Positions 8,601 to 18,679 are shown, numbered from the stretch's first letter. The stretch is DNA of 64,000 nt from DASYKS01 sp035995205 (GCA_035995205.1 DASYKS010000023.1:1-64000), one strand, 5' to 3'. Notes: generated by a model from the sequence alone, not told the origin. Translations and numbers: made by a program.

Positions 8601-11600
8601 CAAACGCCAACGGCAAAGTCGATCGGCGTGCGCTTTCTCTCCTCGCCGCACGCGCGGTGGCCGAAGCGGGAGCGTCGGGCGGGCTGGAGGAAGGGACCGC
8701 GCCGAGCACCGAGATGGAGCGCCGGGTCGCCGAGATCTGGCAAGAGCTGCTCGGCCGCGAACGGGTGGGAGTGGAAGACGATTTCTTCGCGCTCGGCGGC
8801 CACTCTCTATTGGTCACTCAGCTCGCCTCCCGGCTACGCCGGGCGTTCGGCATCGAGTTTCCCCTCGCCGAGCTTTTCTCGGGAGCGACGGTTGCCTCGA
8901 TCGCGGCGCGGGTGGAAAAAAAGCTCACCGAGGGGGAAGCCGTCGAACGGATCGAGCGCGCGGCGAGGCCGGAGGACGTCCCGCTGTCTTTCTCGCAAGA
9001 GCGCCTCTGGTTCGTCGATCGGTTGGAGCCGGGCCGTGCGACGTACAACGTCGGTTTCCGGCTCACGCTCGCAGGGCCGCTCTCGGCATCCGCACTCGAA
9101 GCCGCGCTCGCCGCAGTCATTGCCCGCCACGAGCCGCTGCGCACGCGCTACGCCCAGCCGGGCGACGTGGCGCGGCAGGAGATCGATCCTCCTTCGTTGA
9201 GCCTTTTCGTTTCTTGGCCCCAAGTCGATCTAGCCGGCGGGCTCGGCGAGAGGGCTTCCACGGAGGCAGCGCGGATCGCCAAGGCCGAAGGGCGTCGGCC
9301 GTTCGATCTCGCGCGCGGTCCGGTCGTACGCGCGGTACTTGTGAAGCGTGGCCCCGCGCTCCACGACGCCATCTTCACGTTCCACCACATCGCGATCGAC
9401 GGCTGGTCGCTCGCGGTCTTTTCGCGCGAGATCGCGGAGCTGTACGCCGCCTCGACCGAAGGACGCCGGGCGACACTGCCCCCGCTGCTGATCGATTACG
9501 CCGACTGGGCGATCTGGCAGCGCGGTTGGCTCACGGGCGAGCGCTACGAGCGGGAGTTGGCCTGGTGGCGCGATCAGCTGAAGGGTGCGCCGGAAGCGCT
9601 CGACCTCCCCGCCGACCGGCCCCGCCCCACCGCGCCCAAGCGAGCTGGCTGGCAGGTCCGCCGTCACCTGCCGCTGCAGCTGTCGATAGCGCTCAATGCC
9701 CGCGCCAACGCTGAATCTTCAACCCCCTTCATGACGCTTTTAGCCGCCTGGGCAGGCCTCTTCTCCCGCCTGGGTTCGGGTCCCGATCTGGTGATCGGCA
9801 CCCCGATCGCGAACCGCAACCGCGCGGAGACCGAAGGGCTGATCGGCTTCTTCGTCAACTCGCTCGCGGTGCGGATTGCGGCGGATTCAAGCCCTACTCT
9901 CCGCTCGCTGCTCGCGACCGTGCGCGAGGCGTCGGTCGGCGCATTCGCTCACCAGGATTTTCCGTTCGAGCGCCTGGTCGCGGAGCTGGGCGGCTCGCGC
10001 GCAGGGAACATGCCGCCGATCTATCAGGTTTCCTTCGCGTTCCAGAACCTGCCCGCACCGGTGATGTTGCCGGGTCTTTCGACGACGGTCGAAGAGCTGG
10101 ACGGCGGCGCGGCGAAGCTCGATCTCGGGCTGGTGGTCACTCCCGTCGAGGATCGGTTCGTCGCGCAGCTGGAGCTGAATCTCGACCTGTTCGATCCGGC
10201 GACGGGCGCCCGGCTGCTCGCGGGCTTCGAGCGGATGGCGGCGGAGCTGGCGGCTCATCCGGAACGGCTGTTGGCTGAAGCGGAGCTGCTGGAGCAGGCG
10301 GAACGGCAGCAACTGCTCACCGACTGGAACGACGCGGATGTCGAGCTGCCGCCGGTTCTGGTGCATGACTTCATCGCCCGGCATGCGCTGGAGCGGCCGG
10401 ATGCGTTGGCGCTCGAATCGGAGCACGAACCGGGGCGGCGGTACACCTGGGCGGAGATCGAGGCTCATACGAATCGGTTGGCCCGGCGGCTTGCCGGTTT
10501 GGGTGCCGGACCGGAGAAGGTGGTGGGCGTGTCGTTGGAGAGATCGGTCGATCGGGCGCTCGCGATGTACGCGATCTGGAAGGCGGGCGCCTGCTATCTG
10601 CCGGTCGATCCGGAGCTTCCGGAGGAAAGGCGAGCGTTGCTGCTGTCCGATGCGCGGGCGGTCGTGCTGATCGCGAGGGATGTGCCGTCGGGGCTGATCG
10701 GGTTGAGCGGGACGGTCGCGCCGCTGCTTCTCAGTAAGGAGGATGGATTGCCGGTGGACGGCGGACCGGAAGAGGTTCCGCGAGCGGCATTGCCGGAAAA
10801 CCTTGCGTACGTCATCTATACCTCGGGATCTACGGGCGTGCCGAAAGGGGTGGGGATTTCCCACAGGCATGCGGCGGGGCACTTCGCGGCGGCGGCCGGT
10901 TTCTACCGAATGGACTCGAGCGATCGTGTGGTGCAGTTCGCTTCGGCGAGCTTCGACGTTTCGATGGAGCAGATGGGCGTGGCGTTGGCCTCTGGCGGAA
11001 CGTTGGTGGTGCGCGGACCGGACCTGCCGCCGCCTCTGGAGCTTTCGGCTTGGATGAGCCGGTTTGGGATTACGAACGCGAACCTGCCGACCGCCGTCTG
11101 GACCGAGTGGAGCTGGTCGGACGCGCCTCTACCGCACTGCCTGCGGGTGTTGGTGACGGGGGGCGAGGCGATGACTCCGGCGGCGGCGGAACGCTTCCGG
11201 CAGCGGCTCGCCGAAATGGAAAATTCGCCGGTCGTCTACAACGGTTATGGGCCTACCGAGACGGTGGTGACCGCGACCTGCTACGACTTGAGATATGGCC
11301 GCCTGTCGGAGTCGGGCTCGGTGTCGATTGGCCATCTGCTGCCGCGGCGTAGCGGCTACGTGGTCGACGCGGCAGGTCGGCCGCAGACGCTCGGCGGTGT
11401 CGGCGAGCTGGTGCTTGGAGGGCTGCTCGCGCGCGGGTATCTCGATCGGCCGGACCTTACCGCCGAGCGATTCCGTCCCGATCCCTTCGGTGAGACATTC
11501 GGCGCGAGAACCTATTGGACCGGAGACCGCATCCGGCAGCGGGGAGACGGCTCGTTCGACTATCTCGGGCGCACCGACCAGCAGATCAAGATCCGCGGCT

Positions 11601-14600
11601 TCCGCATCGAGCCGGGAGAGATCGAAGCCGCGCTTGGCCAACATCCGGGGATCAAAGAGGCGATCGTGCTCGCGCGCGAAGCGCCGAGCATCGGGAAACG
11701 CCTGATCGCTTGGTATCGGCCGATGGACGGAGAAATTGTCCCCGCCGACCTGCGCCGCTTCCTTGCCGGCCGCCTGCCCGAGTACATGGTGCCCGCCGCG
11801 TTCGTCGAGGTGGCCGACTGGCCGCTCACTCCTACCGGCAAAGTAGATCGCCGCGCCCTGCCCGATCCAATCTTCGAGTCTGGCGGCGGCGCACGGATCG
11901 CGCTCAAGACGCCCACCGAGGAAATCATCGCCGGCCTGTTCGCCGAGTTACTCGGCGGCTCCGAGATGGGTGCCGAAGCGGACTTCTTCGCGCTCGGCGG
12001 CCACTCGCTGCTCGCGACGCAACTGGCGTCCCGCCTACGCCGAACGTTCGGCGTCGAGCTTCCCCTCGCTGAGCTTTTCGCGGGCTCGACCGTAGCCGCC
12101 ATCGCCGAGCGGATTGACGCGCTCGCGGGCGGTCCGCAAGCGCCGCCGCTCGTCCGGATGGGACGAGCCGCCGAAGAGGCGCTCTCGTTCGCCGAGGAAC
12201 GTCTCTGGTTCCTCGATCGCTTGGCGCCGGGAACGTCGACCTATAACGTCGGCTTCCGGCTCACGCTCGACGGTCCTCTCGCAATCGAACCGTTCGTCGC
12301 GGCGCTCTCCGCCGTGGTCGACCGCCATGCTCGGTTGCGCACCCGATTCGGCGAGCGGGAGGGCAAGCCGTACGCCACGATCGAACGCACCAGCACGCTC
12401 TCGGTGCCGCGGATCGATCTCTCCGGTCTTGCCGAAAACGACGAAGCCGCGCGGCTCGCATCGAAAGAAGGGCGGCGGCCGTTCGATCTCGCGCGTGGTC
12501 CGCTCCTGCGCGTTTCCCTTCTCCGCCGCTCTACGGATCGCCACGACGCGCTGTTCGTGTTTCATCACATCGTGACCGACGGCTGGTCGATCTCGGTTTT
12601 CTCACGGGAGGTGGCGGAGCTGTATGCCGCCGCGATCGAAGAGCGGCCCGCGGCCTTGGCCCCCCTGCCGATCGAAGTCGCCGATTGGGCGGCCTGGCAG
12701 CGGGGCTGGCTTTCGGGCGAGGTGTACGACGCGCAGCTTGCCTGGTGGCGCGAGCGGCTGGCGGGAGCGCCGGATGTCCTCGAGCTGCCGGTCGATCGGC
12801 CGCGGCCCGCGTCGCCCAAGAACCCGGCGTGGCTGATGCGCCGCGAGCTTCCTTCGGCGCTCTTTTCAGCGGTCGCCGCACGGTCGCGCGCGGCGGGTGC
12901 GACTCCCTTCATGGTGCTGCTCGCGGCGTGGGCTGGATTGCTCTCGCGGCTCGGCGCGGGGCGCGACCTGGTGGTCGGTACGGCCATCGCGAATCGCAAC
13001 CGGGCGGAGACGGAAGGGCTGATCGGCTTTTTCATCAACTCGCTCTCGATTCGAATCGCCGCTGAGGCGAAGGGCGGCCACGGGGGGCCGCCCCTACGCG
13101 CGCTGCTCTCGATCGCGCGGGACGCGGCGCTCGGCGCATACGCCCACCAGGATTTTCCGCTCGACCGCCTGGTCGCGGAGCTGGGAGGCGTGCGCGGAGG
13201 TAACGCACCGCCGATCTTTCAGGTCTCGCTGGTGTTTCAGAACCTTCCCGAGCCGGTGCTGCTGCCGGGGCTGGTGACCACGATCGAGCCGCTCGGCGGG
13301 GGAGTGGCGAAGCTCGATCTCGCGCTCGTCGTCTCTCCCGTTCGGGATGCCGGGGGAGAGCGACTGTCGGCCTTGTTGGAGATCGATCTCGACTTGTTCG
13401 ATCCTGCGACCGGCGCACGTCTGCTGCGCGGATTCGAGGCGATGGTCGGGCAAGTTGCGGCGCATCCGGAGCGGTTGCTGGCGGAAGCGGAGCTGCTCGG
13501 GCCTTCCGAGCGGCATCAACTGCTCACCGAATGGAGGGAAGGGGATCTCGCGCTGCCGCCGGTTCTCGTGCATGACTGGATCGCGCGGCAAGCCCGGGAA
13601 CGACCAGGCGATTTGGCGCTCGAATCGGAGCACGAGCCGGGGCGGCGTTATTCGTGGGCGGAGCTGGCGGCGCATACCGACGCGTTGGCTCGTCGGCTCG
13701 CCGGGCTTGGCGCCGGGCCGGAGCGGGTGGTGGGCGTGTCGCTCGAACGGTCGGTCGATCGGGCGCTTGCGATGTACGCGATCTGGAAGGCGGGCGCTTG
13801 TTATCTGCCGGTCGATCCGGAGCTCCCGGTCGAGCGGCGGGCGCTGCTGCTGGCCGATGCTGGGGCGGTCGTACTGATCGCGAGGGAGATGCCGTCGGAG
13901 GTTGTGGGATTGAGCGGGACGGTTGCGCCGCTTCTTCTCAGTCAGGAGGATGGATTGCCGGTGGACGGCGGACCGGAGGAGGTTCCGCGAGCGGCGTTGC
14001 CGGAAAGCCTTGCGTATGTCATCTACACCTCGGGCTCGACCGGCGTGCCGAAGGGAGTCGGGATCTCCCATCGGGCTGCGGCGGGGCATTTCGCGGCGGC
14101 GTCGGGTTTCTATCGGATGGATGCCAGCGACCGGGTAGTGCAGTTCGCCTCGGCGAGCTTCGACGTTTCAATGGAACAGGTGGGCGTGGCTCTGGCCTCC
14201 GGAGGGACGTTGGTGGTGCGCGGGCCGGATCTCCCGCCGCCTTTGGAGCTTTCGGCCTGGATGACGCGGTGGGGGATTACGAACGCGAACCTGCCGACCG
14301 CGGTTTGGACCGAATGGAGCTGGTCGGACGCGTCTCTGCCGAGACAGTTGCGGGTTCTGGTCACGGGGGGCGAGGCGATGACCCCGGCGGCTGCCGAACG
14401 CTTCCGACTCCGGCTGGCCGAGATGGACGATCCGCCGGTGGTCTACAACGGCTATGGGCCGACCGAGACGGTGGTGACGGCGACTTGCTATGACCTGAGA
14501 TTCGGCCGTCTGCCTGATTCGGGCTCGGTCTCGATCGGCCGCCTGCTGCCGCGACGCTCGGGTTTCGTGGCGGATGAAGCGGGCGAGCCCCAGGCGCTCG

Positions 14601-17600
14601 GCGGGGTCGGCGAATTGCTGCTCGGAGGGTTGCTCGCGCGCGGCTATCTCGATCGGCCGGACCTTACCGCCGAGCGATTCCGCCCCGATCCCTTCGCTGA
14701 GAAAGCCGGCGCGAGGGTCTATCGGACCGGGGACCGCGCCCGGCAGCGGGGCGACGGCTCGTTCGATTACCTCGGACGCACCGACCAGCAGATCAAGATC
14801 CGGGGCTTCCGCATCGAGCCGGGTGAGGTCGAGGCCGCCCTCGCACAGCATCCAAGCGTCAAAGAAGCGATCGTGATCGCGCAGGAGGTGCCGGGCGTCT
14901 CGGGGATCGGCAAGCGCCTGATCGCTTGGGTCCGACCGCTCGGCGGCGCGCTCGATCCGTCCGAGCTGCGCCGTTTCCTGCTCGGGCGCCTGCCGGAGTA
15001 CATGGTGCCCGGCGCGTTCGTCGAGGTTTCGGAATGGCCCCTCACCCCGACCGGCAAAGTCGATCGCCGCGCGCTGCCCGATCCGACGTTCGACACCGGC
15101 GAGCGGATGGCGCTGCGGACACCGACGGAAGAGATCGTCGCCGGCCTGTTCGCCGAGCTTCTCGGAGCCTCGGACCTTGGCGCGGAGTCGGACTTCTTCG
15201 CCCTCGGCGGCCATTCGCTGCTCGCGACGCAGCTCGCCTCCCGTCTGCGCCGGGCGTTCGGCGTTGAGCTTCCCCTCGCCGAGCTTTTCGCCGGCTCGAC
15301 AGTGGCGGGGATCGCCGAACGGATCGACGCGCTCGCGGGCCGGCCCCACGAGGCGCTCGCGCCAATCGTGCGCGGGGTGCGGCCGTCCCCTCCTGCGGAC
15401 ATTCCCCTTTCGTTCGCGCAAGAGCGCCTCTGGTTTCTCGACCGTCTGGAGCCCGGAACGGCGACTTACAACGTCGGGTTCCGCCTTGCGCTCAGCGGCC
15501 CCTTGACTCCGGACGCGCTCGCCGCCGCGCTCGCCGCACTCGTCGCGCGGCACGAGCCGCTGCGTACCCGGTTCGTGCTTGTCGACGACCGGCCGACCCA
15601 GCGCATCGAGCCGGCGGGCGCCCTCCCTCTTCCGGGGATCGATCTCGGCGGGCTCGGGAACGCCGAGGCGAGCGTCGAAGCGGAACGTCTGGCGGCGGCG
15701 GAGGGGCGGCGGCCGTTCGATCTCGCGCGCGGTCCGGTGCTGCGCTCGACGCTCGTTCGCCTCGCCCCAGACCGCCACGAGGCGCTGTTCGTCTTTCATC
15801 ACATCGCGACCGACGGCTGGTCGATCGGGATTTTCTCTCGCGAGCTGGTGGATCTATACGCTGCCGCGGTCTCTGGCCGGCCGTCAATCCTGCCGCCGCT
15901 GCCGATCGATTACGCCGATTGGGCGCTCTGGCAACGCGGTTGGCTCGCGGGCGAGGTCTACGACCGCCAACTCGCCGAGTGGCGCGAGCGGCTCTCCGGA
16001 GCGCCCGAAGTGCTCGACCTGCCACTCGATTGTCCGCGCCCGATCGTGCCGACCCGGCGCGCCCATACGATGCGGCGGGAGCTTTCGGTCGAGCTTTCGG
16101 CGGCCGTCGCCCGGCGCTCCCGCGAGACGGGTACCACGCCCTACATGGTTCTGCTCGCGGCGTGGGCCGGCCTACTGTCGCGCCTTGGGGCCGGCCGCGA
16201 CCTGGTGATCGGATTGCCGATCGCGAACCGCAACCGGGCCGAGACCGAAGGCCTGGTCGGTTTCTTCGTCAACACGCTCGCGATTCGGATCTCGGCCGAG
16301 CCCGCGCACGAAGGGGAATTGCTCCTAGGCGAGTTGCTGGCGCGCGCCCGGGCGGCAGCGCTCGGAGCGTACGCCGGCCAGGATTTTCCCTTCGACCGCC
16401 TGGTGGCCGAGCTGGCGGGCGCCCGAGGGGGCGGCATTCCGCCGATCTTCCAAGTGTCGCTGGTGCTTCAGAACCTGCCCGAGCCGGTCCTGCTTCCGGG
16501 CCTCTCGACGACGGTCGAAGAGCTGGGCGGCGGCCTCGCGAAGCTCGACCTCGGGCTCGCGGTGGTGCCGCTGCGCGAAGCGGGAATCGAACGTCTTTCG
16601 GCCCTCTTGGAGCTGAACCTCGATCTGTTCGACCCGACGACCGGCGCGCGGCTTCTCCGCGGCTTCGAGGCGATGCTCCAAGAGATCGCCGCGCACCCGG
16701 AGCGCGCTCTCGCGGAAGCCGATCTGGTCGGGCAGCCCGAGCGGCATCAACTGCTGGTCGAGTGGAACGATTCCGATCTCGCGCTACCGCCGTTTCTCGT
16801 TCACGACTTCATCGCGCGGCACGCCCGCGAGCGGCCGGACGATCCGGCGCTCGAATCGGAGCACGAGCCGCGGCGGCGCTACACCTGGGCGGAGTTGGCG
16901 GCTCACACCGATCGGTTGGCGCGGAGGGTTGCGGGCTTGGGCGCCGGACCGGAGCAGGTGGTGGGCGTGTCGCTGGAGCGCTCGGTCGATCGGGCGCTCG
17001 CGATCTATTCGATCTGGAAGGCGGGGGCCTGCTACCTGCCGGTCGATCCGGAGCTGCCGGTCGAACGCCGCGCGCTGTTGCTCTCCGACGCGAAGGCCGT
17101 CGTGCTGATCGCGCGCGAGGAATTCTTCGCGGATCTGCCGTCCGGGCTTTCGGGGTTGAACGGTACGGTGGCGCCGCTTCTTCTCAGGCAGGAGGACGGA
17201 TTGCCGGTGGACTCCGGACCGGAGGAGGTGCCGCGAGCGGCGTTGCCGGAGAACCTGGCGTACGTCATCTATACCTCGGGCTCTACGGGGGTGCCGAAAG
17301 GGGTTGGCATTTCTCACCGCCACGCGGCGGGGCACTTCGCGGCGGCGGCCGGTTTTTACCGCATGGATTCGACCGATCGCGTGGTGCAGTTCGCCGCCGC
17401 GAGCTTCGACGTTTCGATGGAGCAGGTGGGGGTGGCGCTCGCCTCCGGCGGTACGCTCGTGGTGCGCGGTCCGGAGCTGCCGCCACCCCTTGAGCTGTCG
17501 GCCTGGATGACCCGGCACGGAATTACGAACGCGAATTTGCCGACGGCGGTCTGGACGGAATGGAGCCGATCGGAAGCTCCTCTTCCCAGGTGCCTGCGGG

Positions 17601-18679
17601 TGTTGGTGACGGGAGGCGAGGCGATGACTCCCGCGGCGGCGGAGCGTTTTCGCGCCCGGCTGGCGGAAATGGCGGATCCGCCGGTGGTCTACAACGGCTA
17701 CGGTCCGACGGAGACGGTGGTGACCGCGACCTGTTACGACCTTGGTTTCGGCCGCCTGCCCGAATCGGGCGCGGTGTCGATCGGCCGGTCGCTGCCGCGA
17801 CGCCTGGCGGTCGGGGTCGACGCCGCGGGCCGGCCGCAACCGGTCGGCGGTGTCGGCGAGCTGGTGCTCGGCGGGCTGCTGGCGCGCGGCTATCTCGATC
17901 GGCCGGAGCTGACCGCCGAGCGCTTCCGCCCCGATCCCTTCGCTGAGAATGCCGGCGCGAGGGTCTATTGGACCGGGGATCGCGTCCGGCAGCGGGGCGA
18001 CGGCTCGTTCGACTATCTCGGCCGCACCGATCACCAGATCAAAGTGCGCGGCTTCCGCATCGAGCCGGGGGAGATTGAAGCAGCAATGGCTCAGCATCCG
18101 GGAGTTCAAGACGCGATCGTGCTCGCCCGCGAGGTGCCGGGCGCGGGGCCGCGGTTGGTCGCCTGGTACCGGCCGCTCGGGGAAACGAGCGCCGCCGCCG
18201 ATCTGCGCACCTTCCTTGCCGCGCGCTTGCCGGAATACATGGTGCCCGCGGCGTTCGTGGAGGTGGCGGAGTGGCCGATTTCGGCGACCGGCAAGATCGA
18301 TCGCCGCGCGCTGCCCGAGCCGCAGCGCTTGGCGGGCGCCGAACGGACGCCGCCGCGAACGCCGATACAGCAGGTGATCGCGGACCTCTGGCGCGAGGCG
18401 CTGCCGGAGATTGGCGACGACTTGGCGATCGAAGACAACTTTTTCGAGCTGGGCGGCCACTCGCTGCTCGCGGTGCGCATCACGTCGAAGGTGGCGGCGA
18501 ATTTCCAAGTCGAGCTGCCGCTCAAGCGCCTATTTGAAGCACCCACCATCGCTGGCCTCGAAGCGGCGGTCCTCGCCGGCGAATCGCGCCCCGGCCAGAG
18601 CGAAAAGATCGCCCGAGTTCTCTTGCGCCTGAAGAGCCTGTCGCCGGAGGCGAAGGAGAAGCTGCTGGCCGGTAGGTGA
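5690..18679 (+). CDS. Four-module non-ribosomal peptide synthetase (C-A-T)x4
   Basis: A 4329-residue NRPS. C1 has HHLVADFWS at ~145, starter/acyl-like. A1 spans ~495-975 and T1 has its Ser near 1039. C2 (HHIAIDGWS ~1232), A2 (~1555-2055), T2 (Ser ~2106); C3 (HHIVTDGWS ~2292), A3 (~2625-3130), T3 (Ser ~3176); C4 (HHIATDGWS ~3370), A4 (~3700-4215), T4 (Ser ~4258). The tail (LLRLKSLSPEAKEKLLAG) resembles a docking helix. My manual Stachelhaus reading gives A1 = DALFNGMVVK and A2 = A3 = A4 = DVENVGGVTK, so modules 2-4 probably load one substrate. No epimerase, methyltransferase or thioesterase domain is present. ATG 5690 has GGAAGAGAG upstream, so I prefer it to the in-frame TTG at 5648. C1 may acylate the first residue (inference). 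Confidence 0.95.
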   Translation: MDTPPAPRPDRAPPSFGQEALWFLSRLAPASRAYHLCGAARLLVSCDAGTGEAVARAFAALAEHHPALRTIFGEGEEGAPEQRVGGGPGLAFSHLVVDTSEALSALLAGQLDAPFDLERGPLVRAGLITIGTGAEGETVLWLAAHHLVADFWSLAVMLRDVGIAYAGGGDRQALLAAETGEPQLSYAEWARWQRERTASAEGERELAAWRESLAGELPRLELPTDRPRRAKVTWDGGAVDVRVSAEAVHALGRFARGAKSNLFSALLTAFQAFLARLSGQDDLIVGTPTTGRFGARVADQVGYFVNPVPVRADLSGDPSFLDLLLRQKPAIQAALGLQGYPFSRLAEEIQPERDAGRSPIFDAMLAYEKARGGEGFWGFALGQAGTRVDLGGLGLESLRVEPTGSPFDLSLAVSEVAGGLAGSLRFSSELFDRATIERWAHWLVRLIEGVAAEPGRRLSDLPLLSSAERAALIASGASGPSAGAHLSGDPARLDDGFSRWEEATPEALAVADARERWSYRELGALANRLAHHLRALGVAEESRVALCLDRSASLVATMLGVLRAGAAFVPIDPAYPEARRAAMIESSEAAAVVTTESYAGPWCGAASVVLFDALSGAATAPPPRWKLRSDPDQLAYVIFTSGSTGTPKGVAISHRAALHMVAWYGRFGWLPADRGSQIAGPGFDATVLEIWPALAAGASLHVPPDEVRLSPSALLSWLAAEQVTVAFLPTPLAEAAFAESLPESLALRYLNVGGDRLHRGAPAAWSNRKTGFRLVNMYGPAENAVVTTASEVPADDPNPSIGRPIDGVRVYLLDRHLGLAPPGCVGEIAAAGPGLARGYLGDPAQTAERFRPDPFASLSGGEPGDRMYRTGDLARFRPTGEIDFLGRLDTQVKIRGQRIELGEIESALASLPGIREATVLVHEATPGDRRLVAFVVLSQDLADAELIEPLRRRLSDAMVPRTFVRLDRLPANANGKVDRRALSLLAARAVAEAGASGGLEEGTAPSTEMERRVAEIWQELLGRERVGVEDDFFALGGHSLLVTQLASRLRRAFGIEFPLAELFSGATVASIAARVEKKLTEGEAVERIERAARPEDVPLSFSQERLWFVDRLEPGRATYNVGFRLTLAGPLSASALEAALAAVIARHEPLRTRYAQPGDVARQEIDPPSLSLFVSWPQVDLAGGLGERASTEAARIAKAEGRRPFDLARGPVVRAVLVKRGPALHDAIFTFHHIAIDGWSLAVFSREIAELYAASTEGRRATLPPLLIDYADWAIWQRGWLTGERYERELAWWRDQLKGAPEALDLPADRPRPTAPKRAGWQVRRHLPLQLSIALNARANAESSTPFMTLLAAWAGLFSRLGSGPDLVIGTPIANRNRAETEGLIGFFVNSLAVRIAADSSPTLRSLLATVREASVGAFAHQDFPFERLVAELGGSRAGNMPPIYQVSFAFQNLPAPVMLPGLSTTVEELDGGAAKLDLGLVVTPVEDRFVAQLELNLDLFDPATGARLLAGFERMAAELAAHPERLLAEAELLEQAERQQLLTDWNDADVELPPVLVHDFIARHALERPDALALESEHEPGRRYTWAEIEAHTNRLARRLAGLGAGPEKVVGVSLERSVDRALAMYAIWKAGACYLPVDPELPEERRALLLSDARAVVLIARDVPSGLIGLSGTVAPLLLSKEDGLPVDGGPEEVPRAALPENLAYVIYTSGSTGVPKGVGISHRHAAGHFAAAAGFYRMDSSDRVVQFASASFDVSMEQMGVALASGGTLVVRGPDLPPPLELSAWMSRFGITNANLPTAVWTEWSWSDAPLPHCLRVLVTGGEAMTPAAAERFRQRLAEMENSPVVYNGYGPTETVVTATCYDLRYGRLSESGSVSIGHLLPRRSGYVVDAAGRPQTLGGVGELVLGGLLARGYLDRPDLTAERFRPDPFGETFGARTYWTGDRIRQRGDGSFDYLGRTDQQIKIRGFRIEPGEIEAALGQHPGIKEAIVLAREAPSIGKRLIAWYRPMDGEIVPADLRRFLAGRLPEYMVPAAFVEVADWPLTPTGKVDRRALPDPIFESGGGARIALKTPTEEIIAGLFAELLGGSEMGAEADFFALGGHSLLATQLASRLRRTFGVELPLAELFAGSTVAAIAERIDALAGGPQAPPLVRMGRAAEEALSFAEERLWFLDRLAPGTSTYNVGFRLTLDGPLAIEPFVAALSAVVDRHARLRTRFGEREGKPYATIERTSTLSVPRIDLSGLAENDEAARLASKEGRRPFDLARGPLLRVSLLRRSTDRHDALFVFHHIVTDGWSISVFSREVAELYAAAIEERPAALAPLPIEVADWAAWQRGWLSGEVYDAQLAWWRERLAGAPDVLELPVDRPRPASPKNPAWLMRRELPSALFSAVAARSRAAGATPFMVLLAAWAGLLSRLGAGRDLVVGTAIANRNRAETEGLIGFFINSLSIRIAAEAKGGHGGPPLRALLSIARDAALGAYAHQDFPLDRLVAELGGVRGGNAPPIFQVSLVFQNLPEPVLLPGLVTTIEPLGGGVAKLDLALVVSPVRDAGGERLSALLEIDLDLFDPATGARLLRGFEAMVGQVAAHPERLLAEAELLGPSERHQLLTEWREGDLALPPVLVHDWIARQARERPGDLALESEHEPGRRYSWAELAAHTDALARRLAGLGAGPERVVGVSLERSVDRALAMYAIWKAGACYLPVDPELPVERRALLLADAGAVVLIAREMPSEVVGLSGTVAPLLLSQEDGLPVDGGPEEVPRAALPESLAYVIYTSGSTGVPKGVGISHRAAAGHFAAASGFYRMDASDRVVQFASASFDVSMEQVGVALASGGTLVVRGPDLPPPLELSAWMTRWGITNANLPTAVWTEWSWSDASLPRQLRVLVTGGEAMTPAAAERFRLRLAEMDDPPVVYNGYGPTETVVTATCYDLRFGRLPDSGSVSIGRLLPRRSGFVADEAGEPQALGGVGELLLGGLLARGYLDRPDLTAERFRPDPFAEKAGARVYRTGDRARQRGDGSFDYLGRTDQQIKIRGFRIEPGEVEAALAQHPSVKEAIVIAQEVPGVSGIGKRLIAWVRPLGGALDPSELRRFLLGRLPEYMVPGAFVEVSEWPLTPTGKVDRRALPDPTFDTGERMALRTPTEEIVAGLFAELLGASDLGAESDFFALGGHSLLATQLASRLRRAFGVELPLAELFAGSTVAGIAERIDALAGRPHEALAPIVRGVRPSPPADIPLSFAQERLWFLDRLEPGTATYNVGFRLALSGPLTPDALAAALAALVARHEPLRTRFVLVDDRPTQRIEPAGALPLPGIDLGGLGNAEASVEAERLAAAEGRRPFDLARGPVLRSTLVRLAPDRHEALFVFHHIATDGWSIGIFSRELVDLYAAAVSGRPSILPPLPIDYADWALWQRGWLAGEVYDRQLAEWRERLSGAPEVLDLPLDCPRPIVPTRRAHTMRRELSVELSAAVARRSRETGTTPYMVLLAAWAGLLSRLGAGRDLVIGLPIANRNRAETEGLVGFFVNTLAIRISAEPAHEGELLLGELLARARAAALGAYAGQDFPFDRLVAELAGARGGGIPPIFQVSLVLQNLPEPVLLPGLSTTVEELGGGLAKLDLGLAVVPLREAGIERLSALLELNLDLFDPTTGARLLRGFEAMLQEIAAHPERALAEADLVGQPERHQLLVEWNDSDLALPPFLVHDFIARHARERPDDPALESEHEPRRRYTWAELAAHTDRLARRVAGLGAGPEQVVGVSLERSVDRALAIYSIWKAGACYLPVDPELPVERRALLLSDAKAVVLIAREEFFADLPSGLSGLNGTVAPLLLRQEDGLPVDSGPEEVPRAALPENLAYVIYTSGSTGVPKGVGISHRHAAGHFAAAAGFYRMDSTDRVVQFAAASFDVSMEQVGVALASGGTLVVRGPELPPPLELSAWMTRHGITNANLPTAVWTEWSRSEAPLPRCLRVLVTGGEAMTPAAAERFRARLAEMADPPVVYNGYGPTETVVTATCYDLGFGRLPESGAVSIGRSLPRRLAVGVDAAGRPQPVGGVGELVLGGLLARGYLDRPELTAERFRPDPFAENAGARVYWTGDRVRQRGDGSFDYLGRTDHQIKVRGFRIEPGEIEAAMAQHPGVQDAIVLAREVPGAGPRLVAWYRPLGETSAAADLRTFLAARLPEYMVPAAFVEVAEWPISATGKIDRRALPEPQRLAGAERTPPRTPIQQVIADLWREALPEIGDDLAIEDNFFELGGHSLLAVRITSKVAANFQVELPLKRLFEAPTIAGLEAAVLAGESRPGQSEKIARVLLRLKSLSPEAKEKLLAGR
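13071..13097. repeat. Short palindromic repeat inserted in frame within C3 of the NRPS
   Basis: A GC palindrome (GGGCGGCC, ACGG, then GGGGCCGCCC followed by CTAC) lies inside the third condensation domain and encodes KGGHGGPPL. C2 and C4 lack this segment at the equivalent place (RIAADSSPTLRSLL in C2). Its reverse complement begins GTAGGGGCGGCC, like small palindromic elements scattered through many bacterial genomes. The reading frame stays open and the loop position suggests it is tolerated. Confidence 0.6.

Noticed and set aside
10940..11260. Assigning ornithine or another basic amino acid to modules 2-4
   Set aside because: Glu at code position 239 fits, but the rest of DVENVGGVTK does not match a code I know with confidence; left as a weak hint.
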